Shown piece by piece: positions 44,601 through 54,801 of a stretch of DNA of 64,000 nt; position 1 is the stretch's first letter; each line of letters begins with the position of its first letter. Below the pieces are notes generated by a model. It saw only the letters and a list, made by a program, of their open reading frames with translations, made no database searches and had not been told where the DNA came from. Position numbers and translations under genes: made by a program. The DNA is from Amoebophrya sp. A120 (taxonomy: Eukaryota; Sar; Dinophyceae; Syndiniales; Amoebophryaceae): the NCBI GenBank assembly GCA_905178155.1, contig CAJINV010000004.1:10833655-10897654 (forward strand), given 5' to 3'.

Positions 44601-46292
44601 AACCCATCCCAACAGGGTCGCGGTCCCTCGCCCCAGATGATGAAACTTTTCCAGCTCACGGGGGAAGCCAAGGTTCCAGCGGTAATTTCCTTTCTGACGG
44701 AGCTTCTCGAGAACAGTCCGAAGGAGAAGAAGTTTCTGATTTTCGCGCACCACATGGCGGTTTTGGACGCGATTGACGACGCGCTGCAGACAAAAATCAA
44801 GATTGACAAGCAGGCAATCGGGTTCATGCGGATCGACGGCCGGACGCCGCAAGACGCAAGGGGGAAACTGGTGCACGAATTCCAGGAAACACCGGAAGTC
44901 CGGGTCGCGGTGTTGAGCATCACGGCATGCGGTATAATAATTTTATCTTCATCTGTACTGTTAAACCTAAGCTCAAGTTGCGTTTCTACCGCGGCTGCTG
45001 CGACATTTAGCCGCGCGCGGTGTCTTCACTTTATTCCGATGAAGATTCTGCCACAGTACCGGTTGCCTTTCATCTGTTTCATATCGATACATGATTGCCA
45101 TACGATTACGAAGGAACAAAACGAAATTTTCCTCGCAGGTACCGGGCTGACGCTTACGGCTTCCGACCACGTGATTTTTGCGGAGCTGTACTGGGTTCCC
45201 GGACAGATGATGCAGGCGGAGGACCGGGTGCACCGCATCGGGCAGACCAATAACGTCACCATCCAGTACCTCTGCGCCCCGGACACCGTGGACGAAAAAA
45301 TGTTCAAAATGCTCGACCGGAAGCGGCAAGATACGAGCGCGGTGGTGGACGGGCGGAATGAGAAAATGGATCTGGAAGACACCACGCACCAACCCCTGCC
45401 GAAGCGACAAAGAGTCGAGGAAACGAGCGACGACGAACCGGAGATCGTGGAAGTGGTGGGAGAGGGCGGGAACAAAAATCCTGCACGACCAGAACAGAAG
45501 CCTAGAAATAATTCACAGCAGAACAAGCGGCAGCCGAAGATAACGGATTTCTTGCAACAGAAGGCGGGAGCAGGAAACCAGGCACAACCGACAAAAGCTG
45601 CTGTAGTTCATCCTTCAGCTGCACCTCCGCACCCGAAGCAGCCTGTATCAAATGTGAAAATGTCTGGGTCTGGAAGATTCCGAGATTTGTCATGCAGTTT
45701 TTCCAAGCTCCACCAAGTCTGGAATGCAGGGCCTAGCATCACAGGATCTGCAGCCCCTCTGTGATGCCTGTTCTGCATGAGAAATGCCCCTTCAGCATGG
45801 CCAGAAATGAGCACCTTTTGCAAGTCACGCAACACAGATTTTTGTATGATGCGCAACATGCATCACAAGTTGCATTCTTCCAGACCCAGACATTTTTGCA
45901 TTTGATAGCCTGTAGTTGGAGCAGATGAAAACGCACTTGAAACCGGGGACCATCTGGTATGGCGTTCTCAAAAGTTACATTCTCAACTGTTACATGAATT
46001 TGTAATGCAAGACTGGCACAGGTGAGAGGGAGAGCCTTGCGCGTCTTGCATTACAGGTTTGGTGCGGATTACAGTGCTGTTTATCTTCCCTCCGAGAATT
46101 TATCATGCGCAGCAGCTTGATCGTCTGGCGGGTCATGGTCACTCTGCATTACAAATGATGTAACAGTTGAGAACGCCATATCTGGCAGCAGTTGCTGGAC
46201 TACACCCAAGATCCTCTTCTGATGAATTCGGGTTTGGCGCCAAGCTGGGCGACTTCGCTCTCGGAAAGAACGAGTTCAAGACGACGCAGTGA
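41666..46292 (+). CDS. SMARCAL1/ZRANB3-like SNF2 helicase (annealing helicase)
   Basis: Eight exons: 41666-42452, 42641-43564, 43743-44002, 44271-44390, 44616-44931, 45139-45645, 45913-45957, 46186-46292; 1021 aa. SNF2 motifs are complete: I GDEMGCGKT, II DEAH in LIADEAHYIKD, III LLSGTPALN, IV FLIFAHHMAVLD, V SITACGTGLTLTASDHVIFAELYW, VI QAEDRVHRIGQ. This is the SMARCAL1/ZRANB3/HARP branch, which rewinds RPA-coated DNA and remodels stalled forks. The N-terminus has a small module (GKFKGRTYQDVFNSEKHYVTWAL) resembling the ExoX-like/quatrefoil fold, then about 15 QFGG-type repeats. A HARP-like segment precedes the helicase. After it, KRQPKITDFLQQK resembles a PCNA-binding PIP box. Introners sit inside the conserved core; exact excision gives DAKR-AILLSGTP and SQLPP-KTRSKV, matching the family. 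Confidence 0.9.
43565..43737. mobile_element. Introner-like element 22, family B
   Basis: 173 bp, left TATCCACGGCAAAAGTGTCG, right ACGATACTTTTGGTTTTGCAAGGCATA. Perfect TSD AAAGC (43560-43564, 43738-43742). It lies four residues before helicase motif III, so the conserved LLSGTP context fixes the junction. Confidence 0.94.
44003..44265. mobile_element. Introner-like element 23, family A
   Basis: 263 bp, left TATCAAATGCAAAAATGTCT, right CCAGACATATTTGCAATTCATA. Perfect TSD CCCCG (43998-44002, 44266-44270). Excision keeps LKSEVLSQLPP-K, as in SMARCAL1 relatives. Confidence 0.93.
45646..45907. mobile_element. Introner-like element 24, family A
   Basis: 262 bp, left TATCAAATGTGAAAATGTCT, right AGACATTTTTGCATTTGATA. 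Perfect TSD GCCTG (45641-45645, 45908-45912). Interior in the reverse orientation relative to element 9. Paired with element 25, 45-bp exon between. Confidence 0.92.
45958..46180. mobile_element. Introner-like element 25, family D
   Basis: 223 bp, left TATGGCGTTCTCAAAAGTTA, right GTAACAGTTGAGAACGCCATA. Perfect TSD TCTGG (45953-45957, 46181-46185). Confidence 0.92.
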
Positions 46293-47125
46293 ACAAAGAA
46301 CGGTGATGGTCGAGTATGTTGACTTCGACTTCCATTCGGGTTTGCTATTCCGAACTGTGTGTCCTGTTGTAGACGGACGAGCACGAAGATAATATACCAA
46401 GTTTCATCTCAGTCGCAGTATACGTACATCAATCAAGTCATTTTATTCCAACGCTGTTGTTGATCACATCTACTACGCAAGGACGTAAAGATAATCCGAA
46501 CGTCGACATTTTTTCTAGACATCACCGCTGTAAAGATTGCGCACCTGCTGCTGCTGTTGCAATACTACGTGACTCATCTTGTTTGCCTTCGCGAGGAGCA
46601 ATATTAGAGTTCTGTTCTTCTTGATAGTGATAGAGGGTACCCGCCAAAGTCTTCCGTTCCTTCGATGTGAGCGAAGAGTGAGAAACATGTGGCACTTTTT
46701 AGCGAGAACCGGTTTGAAGGGCAATTATGTCGTACTTGTACGTTTTTTTATTTTCAATGCTGGTTGTGTGTCCTACTAACTCCTACTTCTACTAGTATAT
46801 CCCGTCCTCGTCGAACTTCGTCAACATTAATTGTGTGCGTTTTTGGGTGGGAGAGAGCCAGAGCCGTAAAAAGCCTAAGTTATAGGTGACTCGTCGTCAG
46901 AAGTATCGTCATCGTAATAGCTTGCCGGTATCAACACCAGAGCGGTGCCACCTTCTGGTTGTACGTTGAACAATATCATCGTCATCACGTCTTCTTACCT
47001 AATATTTGACTTCAAAAACAATTTTGTGCCGCGATACGACAAACGACTACAGTTCTTTTTTTTTCGGGAACAAGGGAAAGAAAGAACAAGAGAAGTTGTC
47101 ATACTGAAATCTAACGAAGCAAAAC
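46293..47125. other. Intergenic, nothing recognised
   Basis: About 0.8 kb; only short featureless frames. Confidence 0.5.
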
Positions 47126-50100
47126 ATGGCCTCATCGCAGGAATGGGTGCCTCCAAGCTTGGAGAGCATCATCAAGCGATTGCAGGAAGAGTGCTACCCG
47201 AAGAGGATCAGGCCTGCTGGTAATATTTTTGAAAAAATATGTGACAAGAGATTGATGCACGTCCTGTTGTTGTCCACGCATGACAAATTTCTTTTCGGAA
47301 TTCATTCGAAATATCACAGATTTCTTCAAGGACTACGACCACTCCAGAAAATGCGAAATCACGGAGAGTCAGTTCATGAGGTATGCGATTACGAATTTAG
47401 ATTTGTGTTTTGCTTATGCTCGATTTTGATTTTGCATGGCAATGCCAAACGAACCACAATGTTCTGCATGACAGTCTGTCAGAGGGAAATGCAAAACAAA
47501 AACTATATCAGGTGCATGAAGCTGTTGATGCCGACCTTGACGCCAATCGACTGGGAGGTGCTGATCGCCGCCTACAAACTGCCATCCGGCTTGGTGCACT
47601 ACAAGCCATTGGTGGATGAGGTATGTCATCAAGTATGTTTTTTACAAATAGAAAAACATCTTCTTCACTGCATGCTAAAGAAACCTTGCATTTCAATTTC
47701 TTGAACTCTTGCTTGAGATGAATTTCACTCGTATAATTACAGATCGAGAAGATCTTCACCACGGTTGGTCTGCACCAAAAAGACCCAACGACCTCGGTCC
47801 CGGCTGCGGGGTCTGGGATGACGAAGCACGAGCTCCCACCTCTGGACGACTATGCATTGCAAAAGTATGGTACTCGTATAAATGCATGACAAATTTTCTC
47901 AGTTTGAGAAATAAAATTTGTAATGCGGATTTACCTTGAGAAAGAGATTTGTAATGCATGACTGCAATTACTACGAGTGCGATACTTTTGCAGAGGATAA
48001 CGACCGAATGCACGCAATTTTGTACAGGGTATAGAAGATGACAAAAGCCAACTTCATCTGATTTTCTTTTTTGAGCATGACAAAGGCATGGCCTGGTTAT
48101 GTTACTTAGTGTGTTGTTCATCTTCACAAGCTTCAGCTTGGTTGAGCTTCATTAATATACCCACAACGTTTTTTCCACCAGGTCGCCCTGCTTTCTCGCA
48201 CACGCGCCGTCGTCTTTAAATACGCTTTTGAAGACGCGGACAGGGGGCAGTCCACCTCGCTCTTGGTCCCCCGACGGGCGGGTAAGGTGACAGAAGCGCA
48301 GTTTCGCAGGTTTTTCCCCCTGTATTGAGAGGAAAAATCCCCCCTCCCCATACCAAAAAGGGGCACTACTGAAAATTTGTGATGCTGATTTGTGACCACA
48401 AATCGTCCCTGTATTGCAAGAGGGCAAAGCCAGAGAATCAGCCGCGTGTCGCAGGGACTTTGTAATGCTGTATCGCCTACAGAGGATATGCCTGCCTTGC
48501 TAGGTGCCTACAGTCAAATGCCCCTGCTCAGGCACTGCGTCTCCCTGCAGTCCTCTACTGCTAGACAGATTGGATTTGTGTACACAAATCCCGCATGACA
48601 GATTTCGGCTTTGATATGGGGAGGGGGGATTTTTCACTTTGATACTCTGCAGAAGGACTTTTCGGACGAGGAAATCACACTTCTGATCCACCGATTATGG
48701 CGTTCTCAAACGTTACATTATGAACTGTTACATGATTTGTCATGCAAAGTTCCATTCAGAATCGACATGATTAAGCTGCTTCGCATGACAAATTCCCGAA
48801 GGGCCAAACAGGCTGATAATCTGCGCCAAATCTGTCATGCAAAAGGCGCAATCTTCCCCGCCCCTTTCAGTTTTGCCATTCTTGCAGTACAGATTCATGT
48901 AACAGTTGAGAATGTAACGCTTGAGAACCCCATACCGATACAGGGATCCGGAGGGAAATGTGAACTACAAAGCCTTGCACGACGAGGTTACGGACCCAAC
49001 GGCGATTGTCAAGGACCAGCCAGTGCCGACGTCAAGTATAATAATCGTTTACTGTCCTCTTTATGGGATTCTCAAACGCTAACGACCTGTTGTATCATAC
49101 ATGATTTGTCCTCTTGCAGAATCTTCACTATCGTTGCAAAATGAAAATCTTTCAGAATACATCCCCCCACCGGAGCTTGCCTTGCAAAAGTGGAGCCATG
49201 AGAAGTATTCCATTCTCGACCGGGTAACCGCAAAGATGATTGAGCTGCGAATCAAGCCAAATGACTACTTTCTGGACTTCGACCCATTGAGAAAAGGGTT
49301 CTGCACCACCGGACAGCTGGACACTGTTTTTGGTATAACTTCTAATTTGACTTAATATGCATGACAACGTGGTCCCGAAGATCATTTCGGACTGTTGCAT
49401 GATATACAAGTTGAGATTTTTTTTATAGTAAACGTAATACCAAAACAGGTATCCTCGGCCTGAAATTCCTCCCGGCCGAGATGCGAGAACTGAAGGACAT
49501 GTTATCCTGTGCAAAAGTGTCGTACTCGTACTAATTGCAGATATGCAAGACAAATTCAACTTTCTACCTGAAACAGCATGACAAATTGCATTTTTGTTCT
49601 TGGGAAAATTTGTAATGCAATTTATACTAGTACGATAGTTTTGCAATGCATACATGTTCTGCAGCGTCGATTTGAACCTGGAAATGTTCAACTACGCCGA
49701 GTTATGGATTGCAAACATGTCCGGGTCTGGAAGGTTGCAACTTGTCATGCTCTATCCGAAGCATGCAAAAATTTGTGTTGCATGAGTGCCAACAGCTGTC
49801 CACTTTGACTTTCGACCATGTTGGGAGGGAGTTTCTGACGCTGGATAGGCGCGACAGAGACCTCACAGAGTCTGTCATGCTAGGTTCCGCATTCCAGACC
49901 TCATGGGTCATGAAAAACCTGCATGACAAGTTTACACTCTTCCAGACCCAGACGTATTTGCATTTGATACGAGTTCTGCAAGCGAGTAAACAGTGCCTTC
50001 ACGTACGACCAGGTCCACAAAGACCCATTGGCGCAAGTCCAGGTACAAACGCAATAAATGCTGCTTGGGTGAAAATAATATTTTTTTACTTGCAGAAGAT

Positions 50101-51450
50101 ATAATAGTGCCGGCATCGGTTTTCGTTCTACTCGTGCAGAAGTTGTGATGCACTTCCTCGCGTATGCGTTCTTTCAACGCAATTTTGAAATCCTCACATC
50201 AGATGCCCACTTCCGACTCCACCATGCCGTGTAGAAGATCGCGGGTCGAGCTCACTGACGTGGAGAAGGCAAAGATCGCGGACATCGAGTCGGGCGTGAG
50301 ACTAATGGTCGCCAAGAAGCGGGTGCTGTTCATCAATGCGTTCAAGGACTTCGATCGTACCAACCAGGGTCATATCAAATGCAAATAAAATATGTCTGGG
50401 TCTGGGAGATTGCGAGATTTGTCATGCTAGTCTGGCATGACTCTGAACGCTGTGTTGCATGGCCGCGAAGAGCTCCTCCTCCCTGTCATGCAAAAACGCA
50501 GTTTGTCATGCGGAATACGCAACTACTCAGAACCATGAAAAAAACTTGTCATGCTTGGCAGCGAATCATAGTGAGTTCACTATTCCCTTTCTTGCATCTT
50601 CACAAGTTTCCAGACCCAGACATTTTTGCAATGCATAGGTCACGTCACCGTCAATCAGTTCCAGCGCGTGATGGCCACGCTGAACTTGCTATCAAAATGA
50701 AAAATCCCCACTCCCCATATTGAAACGTAAATTTCTGTTGCTGGATTAGGATTTGTGTACACAATTCAGCTCTGTCTTGCAACGAGGCACTGCAGGCAAA
50801 GCCTCAGGCTGCGTAGGGCTGTTTCTGTGTAGGTGCTTAGCATAGCAGAGGCCTTCGATGTAGGCGTAACAGCATTACAAATCGCCGGCATAAAACGGCG
50901 GACTCTTTGCATTTGCCCCCTTGCAAGAGAGACAGGATTTGTGGTTACAAATCAGCATCGCAAATTTTTAGCAGCATGCCTTTTCAGTATGGGGAGCAGG
51001 GGGGATTTATTTTCCCTACGATACTTGCTCTCCAGTCAGGACGACACACCACTGAAACTGCTGGCCAAGAAATACTGCGACTTGGGTACAGCTTCCTATA
51101 GTTGTTTCTCGGGTTCTTTGTGAAGATCTGCAATGGTCGTGAGCAAGTGCATGTGCAGCAGCATGCATCGCGAAGCCATTTTTTCAAATAAAAAAGAAGT
51201 ACTGCTTCGCGATAAAAAATACACGACCAGCATTTATTTTTCCCCAAAAAAAACCTCTACAACTCCAGGCTCCCCGCACTACTTCAACTACGTCGAGTTT
51301 TCGCGCGTGTGCGAGCCGCCAGAACCGGATCTGGTGCTGGCCGAGGCCCAGGCCAAGCTGCCGTACGAAAAGCCGCAGGCATCGCGGTACTTCAACCAGA
51401 ATGGTTTCGTTTACAACGTCACCGACGGGCGCTTCAAGGGCGGAGACTAA
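47126..51450 (+). CDS. Multi-EF-hand calcium-binding protein (16 exons)
   Basis: Exons: 47126-47219, 47320-47380, 47512-47620, 47743-47850, 48005-48028, 48182-48322, 48650-48695, 48940-49035, 49156-49332, 49449-49502, 49658-49702, 49975-50042, 50203-50372, 50643-50689, 51029-51085, 51269-51450; 492 aa, all phases agree. Several EF-hand-like helix-loop-helix units: FFKDYDHSRKCEITESQFMR, LIHRYRDPEGNVNYKALHDEV, FLDFDPLRKGFCTTGQLDTVF, and AFKDFDRTNQGHVTVNQFQRVM. Only some loops keep the full set of acidic ligands. This layout is common in protist cytoskeletal or flagellar EF-hand proteins; that role is inference. Seven introns are introners and eight are GT-AG. Exon 5 is only 24 bp. This is the most introner-dense gene of the window. 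Confidence 0.87.
47851..47999. mobile_element. Introner-like element 26, family B
   Basis: 149 bp, left TATGCATTGCAAAAGTATGG, right CGATACTTTTGCAGAGGATA. Perfect TSD ACGAC (47846-47850, 48000-48004). Followed by the 24-bp exon 5 and a GT-AG intron. Confidence 0.92.
48323..48644. mobile_element. Introner-like element 27, family C
   Basis: 322 bp, left TATTGAGAGGAAAAATCCCC, right GGGGATTTTTCACTTTGATA. TSD CCCTG/CTCTG with one mismatch (48318-48322, 48645-48649). Paired with element 28, 46-bp exon between. Confidence 0.9.
48696..48934. mobile_element. Introner-like element 28, family D
   Basis: 239 bp, left TATGGCGTTCTCAAACGTTA, right GTAACGCTTGAGAACCCCATA. Perfect TSD CCGAT (48691-48695, 48935-48939). 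Excision restores the EF-hand LIHR-YRDPEGNVNY. Confidence 0.93.
49062..49110. repeat. Relic of a family D introner end within a GT-AG intron
   Basis: Inside the ordinary intron 49036-49155, TATGGGATTCTCAAACGCTA and further on ACATGATTTGTC align with the left 50 bp of element 28 (TATGGCGTTCTCAAACGTTA ... ACATGATTTGTC). No matching right end remains. Confidence 0.65.
49503..49652. mobile_element. Introner-like element 29, family B
   Basis: 150 bp, left TATCCTGTGCAAAAGTGTCG, right CGATAGTTTTGCAATGCATA. Perfect TSD CATGT (49498-49502, 49653-49657). Orientation opposite to elements 16, 17 and 26. Paired with element 30, 45-bp exon between. Confidence 0.92.
49703..49969. mobile_element. Introner-like element 30, family A
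   Basis: 267 bp, left TATGGATTGCAAACATGTCC, right AGACGTATTTGCATTTGATA. Perfect TSD CGAGT (49698-49702, 49970-49974). Confidence 0.92.
50373..50637. mobile_element. Introner-like element 31, family A
   Basis: 265 bp, left TATCAAATGCAAATAAAATA(TGTCTGGG), right AGACATTTTTGCAATGCATA. Perfect TSD GGTCA (50368-50372, 50638-50642). By chance of its TSD this is the only complete copy that could also be written as a GT...AG intron. It lies within an EF-hand loop (DRTNQGH-VTVNQF). Paired with element 32, 47-bp exon between. Confidence 0.92.
50690..51023. mobile_element. Introner-like element 32, family C
   Basis: 334 bp, left TATCAAAATGAAAAATCCCC, right GGGGGATTTATTTTCCCTACGATA. Perfect TSD CTTGC (50685-50689, 51024-51028). 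Confidence 0.92.
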
Positions 51451-52741
51451 GCGCGAATTCGTTTTTTGTACGAAAAAACACACGTCCACGGTGGAATATA
51501 AAACGGTTTCGAAGGAAAAAAAGTTTCGCAGAACGGAACGAGAACAGCAGAAAACTTGTACCATATTAGACAAAGTAGACAGACTCAACTTCCAGCAGAG
51601 TAGTTTCGAAGGAATCATGAGATCAGGACAAAGTGAATCAGACAAAAAGAACAGTCAGATATGAACTGTTGTATGACCATCAGACTTTGATATTAAGCAA
51701 ACTTTAGCAGATGAATCTTAAGCAGAAAATAATCAGAACCTAAATTACGACTACCGGAATATGTTTCGCGAAAAGTCACAGAACTTTCTAGGAATCATTT
51801 ATGGTCGTGTACGTACTGTCTCTGTCTATAGAAGTACTACACTCGCACCCAGAATGGCCATCGTTAGAATTTTATTCAGAGCAGAGTTAATGTTAAATCA
51901 GACTTCAGTCGGCGTTTGATCGTGAGCATAAACATTTTTAAGCGTGAGTATACTACTATCAGGCTGTAGTTATTGTACTTTAAACATCACAAACCGTCAG
52001 TCGCAAATGGGATAATATGCTCTTTATCTTCATCTCCAGACCTTTTCTCGTGTCACAGTATAGTTTTGAGAAAATGAACACCAGGACCGGCAGTACTAAC
52101 AAAACCGTGATAACCAGCTACTTCTGAGTATGAGAATAAAGCTTATCTTCTAGTCAGTATCGTGTGGGAATTACTCGTCCTTGCTCTCCGCAACTTCTTT
52201 CCGTTTCCCCGGACGACTCTTCTGCGACACGCCAGGACCGCCGCTTCTGATCGCACGATTTTATTTCCACTGACAGCAGTCGGTAAAGTGACCCTTTGCT
52301 GCGCTTGAAGAAGATGAAGAAGAAAAAAATAGAGCGAAAATCTAAATTCTGAATGGTAGAGAAAACAACTTCCGTTCTTTTTTGAATCATGGGTTCTGAT
52401 CTGCTTGACTTTTTTCCTGTGGTTTTACAGGTTGCCTCCCGGATGATCAAAAAAATAATGCAAATTCGAAAAAACAAGGCGCCATGTAGCGGAGACCGTC
52501 GATCGATAATCCGATCCTCGCCATCGGCTGAAATCAATAGTAAAAAAGAAGAACCCACTATAATGGATTCGTTCGTCAGAGAGAAAATCAGTTGCCATCT
52601 TCGCTCAAATAAAAGCAGGCGGCACCCAGAGCGACTCCTACGGATAGTCTTTTTTTTGCTTCGTGGCGACAAGCTGTTGAGACTACTTTATTCATTGTTT
52701 TTCTTTTTGTCGGAAATGTAAGGCTAAGGGCAACAAGCAAA
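51451..52741. other. Intergenic, nothing recognised
   Basis: About 1.3 kb, the longest spacer here, AT-rich. Frames at 52154-52672 (-) and 52389-52721 (+) overlap each other and show no protein-like features. Confidence 0.5.
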
Positions 52742-54448
52742 ATGAGCGTGAACAACAAAGCTGTCAACAGGGAACCATCCTTAAAGACGGCCGACGCCGT
52801 CGCCGCCAGTCCCCGCCCGTTACCGACATCACTGCTGGAGGACCACGGTGCTGTTCTCTGCGCGAGGACCGAAACCCCGCAAAGAGCAACCAGACCGAAG
52901 CCAGAAGACCCCATAACAGGTTCCAAAGTTGCGGGCGTGAAAAAAATTTTGTCTCCACCCAGGAACTCCTCCACAGCAGAGGCCGATCATCATGTTGTGG
53001 CCTCTACTTCCGTGCAAGAAAGAGGCACGACTGCGGGTGGTGGAACAAAAAGGAGTTTGTCCTCGAGTGCCATCTTCGAGGCCTCATCGTGTTCGACAAC
53101 TCCTTCGTCAACATCAGCGGCTGACGTCGAATCAGCACAGAATAAATTTGACATCAACGCGCTCCTTACGCCAGTGATCGTAACCTCCCCGATCAAGTCC
53201 CAGCCCTCCACGGAGATGCTCGAGCAGACCGCGTACAGCTTTTTCCGCGCCTGTCCGGATTACAAGAGGCAAATCGTGGTCGCGTGCGACGGTTACTACG
53301 TGAAAGACAATGTGAACGAAAACAAACGGTGCTACGGTGCGGTTTCCGCCGCCCAAGCGGAGAGGTACGAGGCTTACATGGAAAAATTGGAAAACCACCC
53401 AGACCTTGCGAAATTTTTCAAAGTCCTACGACCCGAGAGTAGATCTCGGCCAGATGTGGATGGAAATGGGGTCGTGGAGCCCGACGTCGCGCGGAAGATG
53501 ACTGCGAAAAATTCATCGTATTCGTCGTCCCACGTCGGGTTCGCCTGGACTTTACAACGCGCCATCCGCGAGCTCGTGCCTACAAAATTGGTGATGGTGC
53601 TGCCCCACGACGTGCGGTTCGATGACAAGTTTAACGGCGAGAAGATCTGCCAGGCGTGCGATCTGATCATGAGGACAACTTCAACTGGGGATCATGGTTG
53701 TGACGTGCCTCTTCAGGAGGTCGTGAACAAAGATTGCAGTCGTGTATTAACTCAGCATCGTCCGAAGATCAACTACGTCGGATTCCTGTCCGGGCGCACG
53801 GCGAATCTACAGCAGAGGTACTGGGAAAAGGCTGGCCTGTATCTGCAGAAACAGGTGGAGATCGCGTTTCCGGGGGAGGGCACAAGGGCGAAGCCAGTTG
53901 ACCTGCAGCCCTTGCCAATCTGGAAGGAGAACCCGCACATTGCTTCGGTCGCGAAATACGAGGAATTTATCTTTTCTGGGAAGTTCAAAAGAATCAAAAG
54001 AGGGCAATTTATCGAGGAAACGGTCGGGCAGGAGATGCTGTCGCAGATGAAGGCGCTGGCGGCGAGCGGCACTGACGAGGGGAAACACAAAGCGCGGGAA
54101 CTGCATCGGAACCACTTCGGGTGCTACTTGCTCTGCGACGACGAGGTTGCGGCGACGCGGCACTTGGACGGCAGGTGCTACGTGCCGGTGCAGGAGAGGA
54201 AAGAGCGGGGTTGGGTGGTCGACGACGCGGACTTTGTCGAGGACTGCACGAGACATTTTTACGGACGAGGTACTCCTGTTATAGTGGCCGGGGCAAAAAA
54301 CGCAGACGGCGAAGTTCACACGGAATCACCTTCAATGCGCTCGGCATGTATAGTAGGAAACGAAGCAGCAGATCAAGAGCAGGTCGAGGACGAAAATCAA
54401 AATCCACGAGAAATCGAAGATGAATCAACAGATAACATAACGGTCTAG
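52742..54448 (+). CDS. Unknown intronless protein, one globular domain
   Basis: 568 codons. The first 150 residues are low complexity. A globular part follows (about 155-500): FFRACPDYKRQIVVACDGYYVKDN, HVGFAWTLQRAIRELVPTKLVMVLPHDVRF, INYVGFLSGRTANLQQRYWEKAGLY, HRNHFGCYLLCDDEVAATRHLDGRCYVPVQERKERGWVVDDADFVEDC. The QIVVACDGYY and KLVMVLPHDVRF strands are reminiscent of a GT-A-type glycosyltransferase fold, and the next gene is a glycosyltransferase. I see no certain DxD motif, so the function stays unassigned. The C-terminus is acidic. Confidence 0.65.
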   Translation: MSVNNKAVNREPSLKTADAVAASPRPLPTSLLEDHGAVLCARTETPQRATRPKPEDPITGSKVAGVKKILSPPRNSSTAEADHHVVASTSVQERGTTAGGGTKRSLSSSAIFEASSCSTTPSSTSAADVESAQNKFDINALLTPVIVTSPIKSQPSTEMLEQTAYSFFRACPDYKRQIVVACDGYYVKDNVNENKRCYGAVSAAQAERYEAYMEKLENHPDLAKFFKVLRPESRSRPDVDGNGVVEPDVARKMTAKNSSYSSSHVGFAWTLQRAIRELVPTKLVMVLPHDVRFDDKFNGEKICQACDLIMRTTSTGDHGCDVPLQEVVNKDCSRVLTQHRPKINYVGFLSGRTANLQQRYWEKAGLYLQKQVEIAFPGEGTRAKPVDLQPLPIWKENPHIASVAKYEEFIFSGKFKRIKRGQFIEETVGQEMLSQMKALAASGTDEGKHKARELHRNHFGCYLLCDDEVAATRHLDGRCYVPVQERKERGWVVDDADFVEDCTRHFYGRGTPVIVAGAKNADGEVHTESPSMRSACIVGNEAADQEQVEDENQNPREIEDESTDNITV

Positions 54449-54801
54449 AGTGAGATTCAATGTTGGACCAGAGTTTGTAAGAGCAAAGCAAGGTGGAAAC
54501 GAAAAGGCGACTTTCACCAGGCAGAAACTGCTGGAAACTAAGTGATAAACAGCCCATATCCCAGGCTATACGTTTGGCAGGACGCCACTTAACAACATGC
54601 GTCAGTGCCTGTTCCGAAAAATCTTACTGCAGCCAATTTTTTTTGTCCGAGCGATTTATACTCGAGTGATACAACCGCTTCCGTGCAGTGAACTTTGAGA
54701 AGTTTAAGCGATTCAAGTGGTTGGGTACTTCTTAGTTCTTGTTTGCTGTGGAGGTCTTGCTGGCATGCTATACATGTAATCCATTTGCTTGTGTTTGAAA
54801 C
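54449..54801. other. Short intergenic spacer
   Basis: 353 bp without a recognisable feature. Confidence 0.5.
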
